Assembly (NCBI GenBank): GCA_031270825.1
Contig: JAISXH010000014.1
Span: forward strand, 1-55,802
Origin: Bifidobacteriaceae bacterium
Lineage (GTDB): Bacteria > Actinomycetota > Actinomycetes > Actinomycetales > WQXJ01
Length of the DNA stretch: 55,802 nt
Direction of reading: 5' to 3'
In this document: piece after piece, positions 34,697-42,950 of the stretch
Numbering within the stretch: the stretch's first letter is position 1
Layout of the letters: each line of letters begins with the position of its first letter
The notes under the pieces: generated by a model
Databases searched by the model: none
Told to the model about the DNA's origin: nothing
The model's input: the letters and a program-made list of their open reading frames with translations, nothing else
Program-made: the position numbers and the translations under genes

Positions 34697-36317
34697 TGTC
34701 ACCCCGGCCTGCCTCTTGGCGGTCGGCGCCGGCGCCTCCGGGTTTGCCTTCGCTCGCCGGCCCTCCGCCGGCGCCTTCGCCCGGTCGCCTTTCCGGTTCC
34801 CCGCCGCGCTCGAACCAGGCCACTTGGGTGGGCTGGCCACAGCTGTCGTGAACCGGTCCGATGCCGTCGAATTCGACCCGGTATCCGTTGCGGTGGGCCA
34901 CGGCGCGGGCCCAGCCCTGGAACTGCGCGCGGGTCCACTCGAAACGGTGGTCGGCGTGTCTGAGTTCATTCGGCTCTATGCCATAGACCGCGTTGAACTC
35001 GGCATTCGGCGTGGTCAGGATCACATGGCGGGGCTTGGCCGCGCCGAACAGGACGGCCTCCACGGCGGGCAGGCGCTCGCCGTCCAGGTGCTCGATCACC
35101 TCCGAGGCGACCACCGCGTCGAAGCCCTGGAAGCGCGCGTCCCGGTAGGTGGCCGAGGCCTGGATCAGAGTCGCGCGCTGGCGTTGCCTCTCCGGCAGCC
35201 GCTCCAGTCGTTTGGCCGCTCTGGCCAGCGCCGTTGCCGACACGTCGGCGCCGACCACCTCGAACCCAGGCCGATCAAGCAGGCGCCGCACCAGGCGTCC
35301 CTCGCCGCAGCCCAGGTCCAGCACTCGCCGGGCGCCCAGCTCGGACAGCTTCGCCGCCAGGTAGTCGGTTCGTTGCGCGCCCAGCGAAGGCGGCAGACCG
35401 TCAGCGGCCACAGGCCCGGCCTCGTCCGGCGCCCCGGCCGGGGCCGCCGCCTGCTCCCCTGCCGGCGCCCCGCCTGACAAGGCCGCCGCCTGCTCGCCTG
35501 CCCGCACCCCGGCCGGCGCCGCCGCCGGCGCCCGATCCGCTGCTCCCAGCCTCCCGGCGGAATTCGATTCGGCCAACTCGGCCTGATCCTCGGGCGAGTC
35601 CGCCAGGTCCTCCTCGCCGTCCGGGCCGAGCAGCAGAGCCGTCGCGTCGGCCACATATTCGCTCTGGTGGGCCAAGTAGCGGGCGCTGATCAAGTCACGG
35701 GCGGGATGATCCGCCAGCCAGTCTTCGCCGTAGCGCACCAGTTTGCCGATCTCGGCTTCGCCGACCCAGTAGTGCTTCGAATCATCCAGAACCGGCAAGA
35801 GCACGTAGAGCTGGGACAGCGCGTTGGCCAGGCGGGCGCGCCCCTTGAGCCTGACGTCGACGCAAGTCGGGACGGTCTCGACGGCATCGACCAGCCAACC
35901 CAACGGTTCGAACAACTCCCGCACCAGGGCGGCGCCACCGCGCGAACGGACCGACGGCAGATGAATGGCGAGCTCGCGCTCCCGCCCGGCGGAGCCAGGG
36001 TGGTCGTCGGAGTCCCGCCCGGTCAGGGCCGACCGAAAAACCCGCCCTAAAGCCACCGCCAATAGGGATGACGCCGCATAGGCCCGATCATTGATGTGGT
36101 GGCCCAACTCGAACCCGCTGACCCGGAACCGCTTCGAGCGCGCCAGTCCCGCCGAATCGACATCGACCAACAGGGCGACCTCAGTGATGTCCCGGTCCGC
36201 GCGCGGATAGAAGATGGTTGCCCGTCCGAACGCCAAATCGAAGTCCTGGACCCGCCCGGGATGCTTGAACAGCAGATAGCTCAACTCATCTCCCGGCGAG
36301 GCGATAGTCAAGAACAC
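34689..36317 (-). CDS. hen1: Hen1 3'-terminal RNA ribose 2'-O-methyltransferase
   Basis: 542 residues. The N-terminal Hen1-specific domain begins MFLTIASPGDELSYLLFKHP, as in other bacterial Hen1 proteins. About 60 Ala/Pro/Gly-rich residues (AAPAGVRAGEQAAALSGG) lead to the methyltransferase domain with DLGCGEGRL, and the metal-binding EVIEHLD plus ADHRFEW histidine. It 2'-O-methylates the 3' end at the break before ligation, so the repaired RNA resists renewed cutting. GTG 36,317 is 8 nt after TAGGGT. The pnkp start overlaps its end by 8 bases. Confidence 0.93.
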   Translation of the reverse strand: MFLTIASPGDELSYLLFKHPGRVQDFDLAFGRATIFYPRADRDITEVALLVDVDSAGLARSKRFRVSGFELGHHINDRAYAASSLLAVALGRVFRSALTGRDSDDHPGSAGRERELAIHLPSVRSRGGAALVRELFEPLGWLVDAVETVPTCVDVRLKGRARLANALSQLYVLLPVLDDSKHYWVGEAEIGKLVRYGEDWLADHPARDLISARYLAHQSEYVADATALLLGPDGEEDLADSPEDQAELAESNSAGRLGAADRAPAAAPAGVRAGEQAAALSGGAPAGEQAAAPAGAPDEAGPVAADGLPPSLGAQRTDYLAAKLSELGARRVLDLGCGEGRLVRRLLDRPGFEVVGADVSATALARAAKRLERLPERQRQRATLIQASATYRDARFQGFDAVVASEVIEHLDGERLPAVEAVLFGAAKPRHVILTTPNAEFNAVYGIEPNELRHADHRFEWTRAQFQGWARAVAHRNGYRVEFDGIGPVHDSCGQPTQVAWFERGGEPERRPGEGAGGGPASEGKPGGAGADRQEAGRGDNG

Positions 36318-36348
36318 GGAACCCAACCCTAATCGATGATTTCTGCTC

Positions 36349-36420
36349 GGCCAGTGGGGCCAGCGAGGCCAGTGGGGCCAGTGGGGCCAGCGAGGCCAGC
36401 GGAGCTAGCGGGGCCGGCGA
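36349..36420. repeat. Eight 9-bp units upstream of hen1
   Basis: Eight tandem nonamers of the form GGCCAGTGG or GGCCAGCGA (the last two degenerate) lie exactly between the hen1 -10 box (36,326-36,331) and the divergent YwaF-like gene. On the minus strand they occupy the -35 and upstream region of the hen1-pnkp promoter, so a change in copy number could alter expression. Confidence 0.8.
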
Positions 36421-36525
36421 ATCCCCGCCCAGCGACGCCAGGTCCGCTACCATGGCGATCGCCGCATGGCTGCCATCGGAACAGCCACCAAGATCGCGGC
36501 GGCGTAAGGCGGTTAGGAGCGAAGG

Positions 36526-37323
36526 ATGGACTTGGGCGGCTGGTTCGACTTGCTGTTCACTCGCGACGCGCCACGCTCAACCCTGTGGGTCTGGGGCAAC
36601 GCCGCCCACTGGGTATACCTGACATTCGGTCTGGTCGTCACGGTCTGGGCGGTGTGGGCTCTGACCAAGGTGCGCCCCGAGAGCCAGAACCGGGTCATCA
36701 AATGGCTGGCCTGGTCGGTGTTCTCGATCTGGATTGTGCCGCCGGCGCTGATGTGCCTGACGGACACCGGCGAAGAGTGGATTGCCCATTTGCCGCTGCA
36801 TCTGTGCACCTCGGCCGCGATTTTGGTCCCGATCGGCCTGCTCAAGCGCAACCAAGTGCTGCTCAACTTCGGCTTCGGCCTGGCGCTGCCGAGCGCTGTC
36901 GCCGCTTTGGTGTTTCCGGGCGAGATGTTCCGGTATCTCAGCTCTTATTCGGTTCACTATTTCCTGCATAACATTGGCCATGTGCTGCCCGTGATCGCAT
37001 GCCTGGCGCCCATAGCGATGGGCTGGTGGCGACCGAGTTGGCGCTATTACCCCGCCACCGTAGGGCTCGGGGTCGCTCTCATGGCGGTCGCCTACGTCGC
37101 CAACAAGCTGCTCGTCAAGACGAACTACTTCTTCGTCAATTGGCCCGAGCGCGGCACCATCCTCGAGTCTTTCGGCTCCGTGTTCGGCCGCCAGATGTAC
37201 CTGCCCGTGCTGGTGGTGGTGGCCGCCATGGTGATCGCCGTCATGTTCGGCATCTGGAGCGCGGTGGCGGCCCTGGCCCGCCTGCGCCCCGCGCCCATGC
37301 GCACGGCAGCCGGCGCGCGCTAG
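36526..37323 (+). CDS. YwaF/TMEM164-family membrane protein
   Basis: 265 residues with about seven membrane helices. The diagnostic segment is AHLPLHLCTSAAILVPIGLL (residues ~85-104) and HYFLHNIGHVLPVIAC further on, matching the TIGR02206/YwaF family related to human TMEM164. The bacterial function is not established. ATG at 36,526 follows GGAGCGAAGG. It stands alone, divergent from hen1. Confidence 0.8.
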   Translation: MDLGGWFDLLFTRDAPRSTLWVWGNAAHWVYLTFGLVVTVWAVWALTKVRPESQNRVIKWLAWSVFSIWIVPPALMCLTDTGEEWIAHLPLHLCTSAAILVPIGLLKRNQVLLNFGFGLALPSAVAALVFPGEMFRYLSSYSVHYFLHNIGHVLPVIACLAPIAMGWWRPSWRYYPATVGLGVALMAVAYVANKLLVKTNYFFVNWPERGTILESFGSVFGRQMYLPVLVVVAAMVIAVMFGIWSAVAALARLRPAPMRTAAGAR

Positions 37324-37470
37324 TCACGGTCCAGCCACCCCCCAGGTGCGCCGGCGGCCCGCAGGAGCGCTCCACTTTTTCGGGTCGCCTGCCCCCACCG
37401 ACGATGCCGCCCGCTCAGCCTCCCGCTGCGCCGGCCGGCCCGCTCCCACCAGCGATGCCGCCTGGTCGCC

Positions 37471-38511
37471 TCAGAAGTCGACCCACTCCACATCCTCGGG
37501 TTGGCGGGTCCGGGCCGACTCCAGGATCGCCAACACGCCCAAGCTGACCCGGGCGGCATCGGCCAAGGGGACGTGGAACTCCTCGCCGGAGGCGAGCGCG
37601 TCGACGAAGGACCGAATCGACTCGAAAACGAACCCTTTCGGCGTCCCGAAGATCGAATGAGACACGATCGTGTCTGGAACCTCGAACCGCCCGTCAACGA
37701 ACTTCTGCACCATGGTGTGACTGGAGGCGTCAATGTTGAGCAGGCCGCGATCCCCGAGCAAGCTGAACTTGATGTCATTCACGCAGGGCATGGAGTTCGG
37801 GCTGATCCAGCCGTTCTCCATCTGGGCGATCGTGCCGTCCGAGAATTCCAAGGTGGTCAGATACTGATCGACTGAATCCACCCCCTGGGCCCGCAGCACC
37901 CCTGATCGGCTGACCGCGTAGACGCGCTCTAGCGGCGCGCCGACCAGCCAACACAGGGTGTCGAGGCTGTGACTGCCGAGGAACCAGACAATGGACGAGC
38001 CGCCGGCCCATGAGAGCATGTCCAGCGGCACCCAGATCGCGTCGTTCAACCGAAAATAGGCGCTCTGGATCGACCCGATCTCGCCGGCGTCGACCGCCTG
38101 CTTGGCCACGTTGAACGGCGGCGAGAAACGGTTGTGCAGGTCGACCATGGCCCGCACTCCCGAATCCGTGATCGCGTCCATCATCCGGAAGACATCCTCA
38201 CGAGTTGTCGCCAAAGGCTTCTCGATCAACAAATGCTTGCCGTGTTTGGCGGCGATCACCGCCGGGTCGGCGTGGGCGAAGTCCGGGGTGGCGATCGCCA
38301 CCGCGTCAATCCCACCGGTCCGGACCATCTCCTCGTAGTCGTTGCCCCACTGCTCCACGCCCAGCTCTTCGGCCAGGGCCTTGGCCCGGGAGCGGTTCAG
38401 GTCGCAGACCCAGACCAGTTCCGCCAAGGGATGTTCCTGGTAGACACGCCCGTGGGCTTGACCCCACTTGCCCGCTCCGAGCAGCCCGATCCGAATCTTC
38501 GAATCTTTCAT
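37471..38511 (-). CDS. Gfo/Idh/MocA-family oxidoreductase
   Basis: 346 residues. The Rossmann motif is IGLLGAGKWGQAHGRVY, EKPLA is the conserved catalytic-lysine motif (near residue 97), and the C-terminal alpha/beta domain follows (YFRLNDAIWVPLDMLSWAGG, then FLGSHSLDTL). These enzymes oxidise sugars, inositols or sugar acids with NAD(P). Last gene of the minus-strand sugar locus, 79 bases after the beta-glucosidase gene; one of three paralogues here. Confidence 0.88.
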   Translation of the reverse strand: MKDSKIRIGLLGAGKWGQAHGRVYQEHPLAELVWVCDLNRSRAKALAEELGVEQWGNDYEEMVRTGGIDAVAIATPDFAHADPAVIAAKHGKHLLIEKPLATTREDVFRMMDAITDSGVRAMVDLHNRFSPPFNVAKQAVDAGEIGSIQSAYFRLNDAIWVPLDMLSWAGGSSIVWFLGSHSLDTLCWLVGAPLERVYAVSRSGVLRAQGVDSVDQYLTTLEFSDGTIAQMENGWISPNSMPCVNDIKFSLLGDRGLLNIDASSHTMVQKFVDGRFEVPDTIVSHSIFGTPKGFVFESIRSFVDALASGEEFHVPLADAARVSLGVLAILESARTRQPEDVEWVDF

Positions 38512-38590
38512 CTCATCCGCCGACCTTTCTCGCCATCACCCTCGGGTTCCCCCGGCGCCTGCCAGACGGGAACGCACTGCTTCCCACCAG

Positions 38591-40018
38591 TCAGGCCTCC
38601 GATTGATCGTCCGGGATCGATCCGCTGGCGGCCAATGCCTTGTACCAGTGGAACGAGTCCTTCTCAGTGCGTTGCTGCGTCTCGTAATCGACATACACCA
38701 ACCCGAATCGGCTTGACTCGCCGAACGCCCACTCGAAATTGTCCCAAGGCGTCCACACGAAGTAGCCGCGGAGGTCGATCCCAAGATCGAGGATCTTCCT
38801 GATCGCTCGGGCGTGAGCCTCCAGGAAAGCCACCCGGGCCGGATCGTGAACGGCGCCGTCAGGGGCGATCCGGTCCTCCCAAGCAGAACCGTTCTCGGTC
38901 ACCCACAGCGGGGGCAGATCGTAGTTGTCGGTCAGCCATTTCGTCAGCCAGATCAGGCCTTCTGGATCAACCGGCCAGTTCCGGCCGGTGACAGGCCGAC
39001 CGCGATTCCCGGTCACCACGTCGGCGGCGCCCACATTCGCGTGTCCAGGTGCGAACCGATCGACGGCCGGATCGACGCCCAACACGGCGAGCCGGTTGTA
39101 GTAGTTGACTCCCAGGGCGTCCATCGGCTGTGCGATCAACGCCATGTCGCCTTCGCGCACAAAGCCGAAGTCTGTCAGCGGAGCCAGATCCTGGACCAGA
39201 TCGGCGGGGTACTCGCCGCGGACCAGGGGGTTCAAGAAGGCGCGATTGGCGATGGCGTCATAGCGACGTATGGCATCCCGAACTTCTGGGGTGTCGCTGT
39301 CCTCGGGCGCGAGCGGGGGTGAGAAATTGAGCGTGATGCCGAGTTCCTGGCCAGAACGCCGCGCGGCGGCCCAACGCTCAATGGTCAAGCCGTGCCCTAA
39401 CAACAAGTGGTGCATGGCGGCGAGAGCCGCAGCGGGTTCTTGGCGTCCGGGCGCGTGTTCGCCGTCCGCATAGCCAAGAAAGGCCGTGCAATAGGGCTCG
39501 TTCAATGTGGTCCAGTGGTCCACCTGGTCGCCGAGCGCCGCGAAGGCCAGCTCTCCGAAGTCCGCCAACCGCTGCGCGGTGTCGCGTGAAGGCCATCCGC
39601 CAGCGTCCTCCAGCGCCTGGGGAAGGTCCCAGTGATACAGCGTCACCCAGGGGATGATTCCCTTGTCCAGCAGGCGCTGCGTCAACCGTTTGTAGAAGTC
39701 CAGGCCCTTCTGGTTGGCCGGTCCCCGGCCGTCGGGCTGGATGCGCGGCCAGGCCAGGGAGAAGCGGTAGTAGCGCACGCCCAAATCCGCCAACTGGTCG
39801 ACGTCTTGGCGCCACAGGTTGTAGTGATCACTGGCCCTGTCGCCGTTGGTCCCATCAAGGATTTTGCCCGGCAGGTGGCTGAACGTGTCCCAAATCGACT
39901 GGCCCCGGCCGTCCGCTTTGACGGCCCCCTCGATTTGATAGCTGGCCGTCGCCACTCCCCAGCCGAACTCGGGCGGGAAGGTGATCGGACCGGTGGACAA
40001 CGAGAACTCGTTGGTCAT
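38591..40018 (-). CDS. GH1 family beta-glucosidase
   Basis: 475 residues, the full length of a GH1 barrel. FPPEFGWGVATASYQIEG is the N-terminal signature, TTLNEPYC has the acid/base Glu, LWVTENGSAW the nucleophile Glu, and FVWTPWDNFEWAFGESSRFG the aglycone/sugar-binding tail. There is no signal peptide, so it acts on glycosides after import. ATG at 40,018 follows GAGGAG. It suggests that the locus handles beta-glycosides, though GH1 also includes fucosidases and galactosidases. Confidence 0.94.
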   Translation of the reverse strand: MTNEFSLSTGPITFPPEFGWGVATASYQIEGAVKADGRGQSIWDTFSHLPGKILDGTNGDRASDHYNLWRQDVDQLADLGVRYYRFSLAWPRIQPDGRGPANQKGLDFYKRLTQRLLDKGIIPWVTLYHWDLPQALEDAGGWPSRDTAQRLADFGELAFAALGDQVDHWTTLNEPYCTAFLGYADGEHAPGRQEPAAALAAMHHLLLGHGLTIERWAAARRSGQELGITLNFSPPLAPEDSDTPEVRDAIRRYDAIANRAFLNPLVRGEYPADLVQDLAPLTDFGFVREGDMALIAQPMDALGVNYYNRLAVLGVDPAVDRFAPGHANVGAADVVTGNRGRPVTGRNWPVDPEGLIWLTKWLTDNYDLPPLWVTENGSAWEDRIAPDGAVHDPARVAFLEAHARAIRKILDLGIDLRGYFVWTPWDNFEWAFGESSRFGLVYVDYETQQRTEKDSFHWYKALAASGSIPDDQSEA

Positions 40019-40120
40019 GTTGCTCCTCTTTTATTGATGATTGAAAATCTGGTGGTCACCGGCGCGGCAGGCGCCGGCGGTGTGGGTCGGGTCGCGGCCG
40101 GTCGCGGGCGCCAGCCGGAT

Positions 40121-41227
40121 TCACTGCGCCCACGGCATTTCCCCGACCTGGACCGGACGGCCTTCGGCGATCGACTGGTCGATCGCCAAGGCGAGGGCGT
40201 GGTCCTGGCATCCTTGCGCCAACGGATAAGGTCCGCCCGGACCGCAGCCTTGACGCGCCCAGTCGCCGGTGGCCTCCAGGATCTCGGCTGCGGCGATCTC
40301 GTCATCGGCCAAACGGCCGCCTTGCCAGCGATTGCGATACAAGATTTGGTCGCCCAGCGAGATGTGTCCCAGGTCGAAACCCTCGAGGTTCATCTCGAGC
40401 CCGGTTTGCCAGCGCTCCAACCTTGTGGTTACGACCGTGCGAGCGTCATGCAGGGATGTCACCCGATCATCCGAGATCTCCCCCCGCGACCCGCGGATCA
40501 ACGCCCGGTCCACCCGGAGCGGGTTCCACCACTGATTCTCGGTGAAGTCGTACATGGCTGTCTTGCCGGAGGCGAAGGCGATGTGCGCCTGGGTGGTCTT
40601 GATGGGAACCTCAGCCGTGTCGTCCCTCCAGCCGTCCGGATCGATCGGGTTGGCCAGCGGGCCGACCGACTCGAACCCGGTCACGGCAGCGGGTTCGAAG
40701 CCGGTGTCCAGGTAGAAGCGCATCAGCGAGGTCATGTGGTACTGGTGGCTGGAGGTCAGCTGGACCTCGTTCGCACGCCCGATCCGACCGGATCGAATGA
40801 CTTCGGCGCGGGCCTGGTGGCCGGGATAGAGATGGTATTGCTCGGCCACCTGCACCAGCTGGGCCCCTCCCACATCCCGCCAGAGCTGGCGCAGCGCCGG
40901 CAGGTCGGGAGCGGGCGGGGTTTCCGCCAGCACCGGGATATCCGCTGCGACCAGGTCGCGGATGTATTCGGGCGTGGCTGACCAAGGGACCGCCACCACC
41001 GCGAAGTCAGGGCGGCGCGCCGCCAACGCCGCGTCCAAAGACGTGAAGGTCGTCAACCCCCAGCGGGCCTCCACTTCCGCCGCCCGCTGGCTCGAGCGCA
41101 CCACCACGCCGGTGACCTCAAAGCGTTCGCCGAATTTGCTCGCCGGCGCCAGGAAATAGGGCGAGCGCCATCCCGCCCCGATCATCAGAAAAGAAGTCCT
41201 GCCTGCCGGACCTGTCGGGTTGTCCAC
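40121..41227 (-). CDS. Gfo/Idh/MocA-family oxidoreductase
   Basis: 368 residues, a divergent member. FLMIGAGWRSPYFLAPASKFG is the nucleotide-binding start and VLAETPPAPDLPALR stands where EKPLA is normally found, so the usual catalytic lysine is absent. Histidine-rich SSHQYHMTSLMRFYLDTG lies in the C-terminal domain. The altered motif suggests a different reaction or a non-classical catalyst. It is the second of three such genes, between the GH1 gene and the hairpin repeat. Confidence 0.78.
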   Translation of the reverse strand: MDNPTGPAGRTSFLMIGAGWRSPYFLAPASKFGERFEVTGVVVRSSQRAAEVEARWGLTTFTSLDAALAARRPDFAVVAVPWSATPEYIRDLVAADIPVLAETPPAPDLPALRQLWRDVGGAQLVQVAEQYHLYPGHQARAEVIRSGRIGRANEVQLTSSHQYHMTSLMRFYLDTGFEPAAVTGFESVGPLANPIDPDGWRDDTAEVPIKTTQAHIAFASGKTAMYDFTENQWWNPLRVDRALIRGSRGEISDDRVTSLHDARTVVTTRLERWQTGLEMNLEGFDLGHISLGDQILYRNRWQGGRLADDEIAAAEILEATGDWARQGCGPGGPYPLAQGCQDHALALAIDQSIAEGRPVQVGEMPWAQ

Positions 41228-41262
41228 TGGTCCTCCGTTCGTTAGTCCTCATGAATCTTGCC

Positions 41263-41303
41263 GATCGCTGTTGTCCCGGATCGCTGTTGTCCCGGATCGC
41301 TGT
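41263..41303. repeat. 16-bp tandem repeat, 2.6 copies
   Basis: GATCGCTGTTGTCCCG is repeated twice head to tail from 41,263, with a third partial unit to 41,303, just upstream of the Gfo/Idh/MocA gene starting at 41,227. No gene or hairpin is apparent in 41,228-41,390. Confidence 0.75.
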
Positions 41304-41390
41304 CACTCACGGCCATGCGCCGGCGCCGATGCCGCCTACCCGGTCCCCGCACCGGATTGGCCCCCCAAAGCGGAACTTGCCCGCCTAGCA

Positions 41391-41509
41391 AACCGGTGAA
41401 CAAACCGGTTTCCTAGGCCGAAGCAGCGCTTGCCTTCCGCGTTTCCGCTGGTCAGCGTTCCGCTGCCCGGCGTCAACACGGTCGGAGCGTGGTTGTTCAC
41501 CACGCTCCT
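41391..41509. repeat. 120-nt hairpin-forming dispersed element, copy B
   Basis: Second copy of the element at 8,731-8,849, same orientation. Hairpins here are more perfect: AAACCGGT/ACCGGTTT (8 bp), CAGCG-TTC-CGCTG, and GGAGCGTGG/CCACGCTCC (9 bp). The element begins 11 bases after the stop of the VOC gene on the minus strand, where the 9-bp hairpin comes first and could act as a terminator or an mRNA 3'-end stabiliser. Confidence 0.8.
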
Positions 41510-41519
41510 AGCCCAGCCT

Positions 41520-41990
41520 CTAACGCTCGTAATCCTGCAGCAGTTCGATGAAAGCGCCCAACTGCGGCACGGTGTCGACGTAGGCGTATTGGCCGGAGTT
41601 CCCGTCGTAATCGCCCTTTTGCGCCAATTCGGCGCCGTGCTCCGCGAACTTGGGCAGATCCGCGTCCACATCGCTGGACGCGAACGCGATGTGATGGATG
41701 CAGGGCCCCTTGGCGTCCAGCAGCTCTTGCCAAGCGCTGGGACGGCCGTCCGGCTCCAGGAATTCGATATCCAGATTGCCCAGCGTGAACATGGCGATCT
41801 TGCATCCCACGTCGGCGTTCGTTTGACCGCGGTAGACCGCTCGGGCGACCGCCGGATCGGCGGCCTTGGCGTACTCCGTTGGAGGTTCAATCCCCAGCAA
41901 GGCGGCGAAATACTTGGCCGACCTCTCCACATCGTCCGTGACGAAGCAGATCTGTGTGACATTCGCGTCGGGGCGAATGGCCTGCGTCAT
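41520..41990 (-). CDS. VOC-family (glyoxalase-like) protein
   Basis: 156 residues with two betaalphabetabetabeta modules. NVTQICFVTDDVERSAKYFA is the first strand with a possible metal position, NLDIEFLEPDG the paired Glu, CIHHIAFASSDVDADL the second module's histidine and AFIELLQDYER the final Glu. These resemble glyoxalase or methylmalonyl-CoA epimerase metal sites. ATG 41,990 follows AGGAGAG. In this locus it may isomerise or cleave a sugar-derived intermediate. Confidence 0.82.
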   Translation of the reverse strand: MTQAIRPDANVTQICFVTDDVERSAKYFAALLGIEPPTEYAKAADPAVARAVYRGQTNADVGCKIAMFTLGNLDIEFLEPDGRPSAWQELLDAKGPCIHHIAFASSDVDADLPKFAEHGAELAQKGDYDGNSGQYAYVDTVPQLGAFIELLQDYER

Positions 41991-42005
41991 AGTTGCTCTC
42001 CTAAT

Positions 42006-42950
42006 TCAATTCGTTGTTCCGATGAAGCCGGTTCCGGCGGTTGCCGGACCGGTTTGGCGCTCTGCGGCGGTCCCCGCCGAGGGGACTCGCAGCAGAGCCA
42101 GGCGTTCGCGCATCAGGCGCACCGATTCAAGGGCGGCCTGCGGCCGGCGTACCGCCACGCCCAAGGCCAGGATGTCCACCACCACCAGCGCGGCCAGCCT
42201 GGACACGGTGGGGGTGAACATTTCGGTGTCCTCGAAAGTTGTCGCCCGAATTTCCACCTCCGCCAGTTCCCCCAGCGGCCCGTCATTGCCGGTGACGGCG
42301 ATCAGGCGGCCGCCCATTTCTTTGGCGGCCTGGGCCGACCGCACGATCGCCTCGGTCGCGCCGGTCTCCGAGAAGGCCACCACAACCGTCCCGGGGCCGG
42401 CCAGGGAGGCCGCCATCAGTTGCTGGTGTGAATCCGCCGGAGCGGCGCAGGGCATGCCGAACAGGAAGAACTTCTGCTGCGCGTCCGCCGCCACCACGCC
42501 ACTGGCGCCGAGCCCCAGGAAAAGCACCTCCGCCGACCGCTCCAGCAGTCCGATCGCCCGACCCACGGCATGCACGTCGATGTACCGCCGGACGTGGTCC
42601 AAGGAGGAGATGGTCCGCCCAAAGACCTTCTCCACCAATTGATCGGTGGTGTCGTCCCGCCTGACCATGGCGTTTTCGATTGGCAGTCCCAGAGCGACGG
42701 CCTGCGCCAAGGCGATCTTGAATGAGCGGTAGCCATCGAAGCCGACGTCGGCGCAGAACCGCACCACCGTCGGCTCGGACACGCCAGCGGCTTTCGCCAG
42801 TCCGGCGATGCTCAACCCGACCACTTCCAGCGGATTGGTCAACACCACTTCCGCGACCTTGGCGTGCGATGGCCGTAGTTCCACGCTGCGGCGCGTGATC
42901 AGTTCGATCAAGCCGCCGGTCTCGCGTCTTCGGGATGCCACAGCGGTCAC
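42006..42950 (-). CDS. MurR/RpiR-family transcriptional regulator
   Basis: 314 residues. The N-terminal RpiR helix-turn-helix is LSIAGLAKAAGVSEPTVVRFC (about residues 46-66). The C-terminal SIS domain (VLFLGLGASGVVAADAQQKF; VVAFSETGATEAIV) senses sugar phosphates. It is the only regulator in the locus and the likely reader of the two GTAAG-NNN-CTTAC palindromes at 50,791 and 50,866. GTG 42,950 overlaps the preceding stop (GTGA). Confidence 0.9.
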   Translation of the reverse strand: MTAVASRRRETGGLIELITRRSVELRPSHAKVAEVVLTNPLEVVGLSIAGLAKAAGVSEPTVVRFCADVGFDGYRSFKIALAQAVALGLPIENAMVRRDDTTDQLVEKVFGRTISSLDHVRRYIDVHAVGRAIGLLERSAEVLFLGLGASGVVAADAQQKFFLFGMPCAAPADSHQQLMAASLAGPGTVVVAFSETGATEAIVRSAQAAKEMGGRLIAVTGNDGPLGELAEVEIRATTFEDTEMFTPTVSRLAALVVVDILALGVAVRRPQAALESVRLMRERLALLRVPSAGTAAERQTGPATAGTGFIGTTN

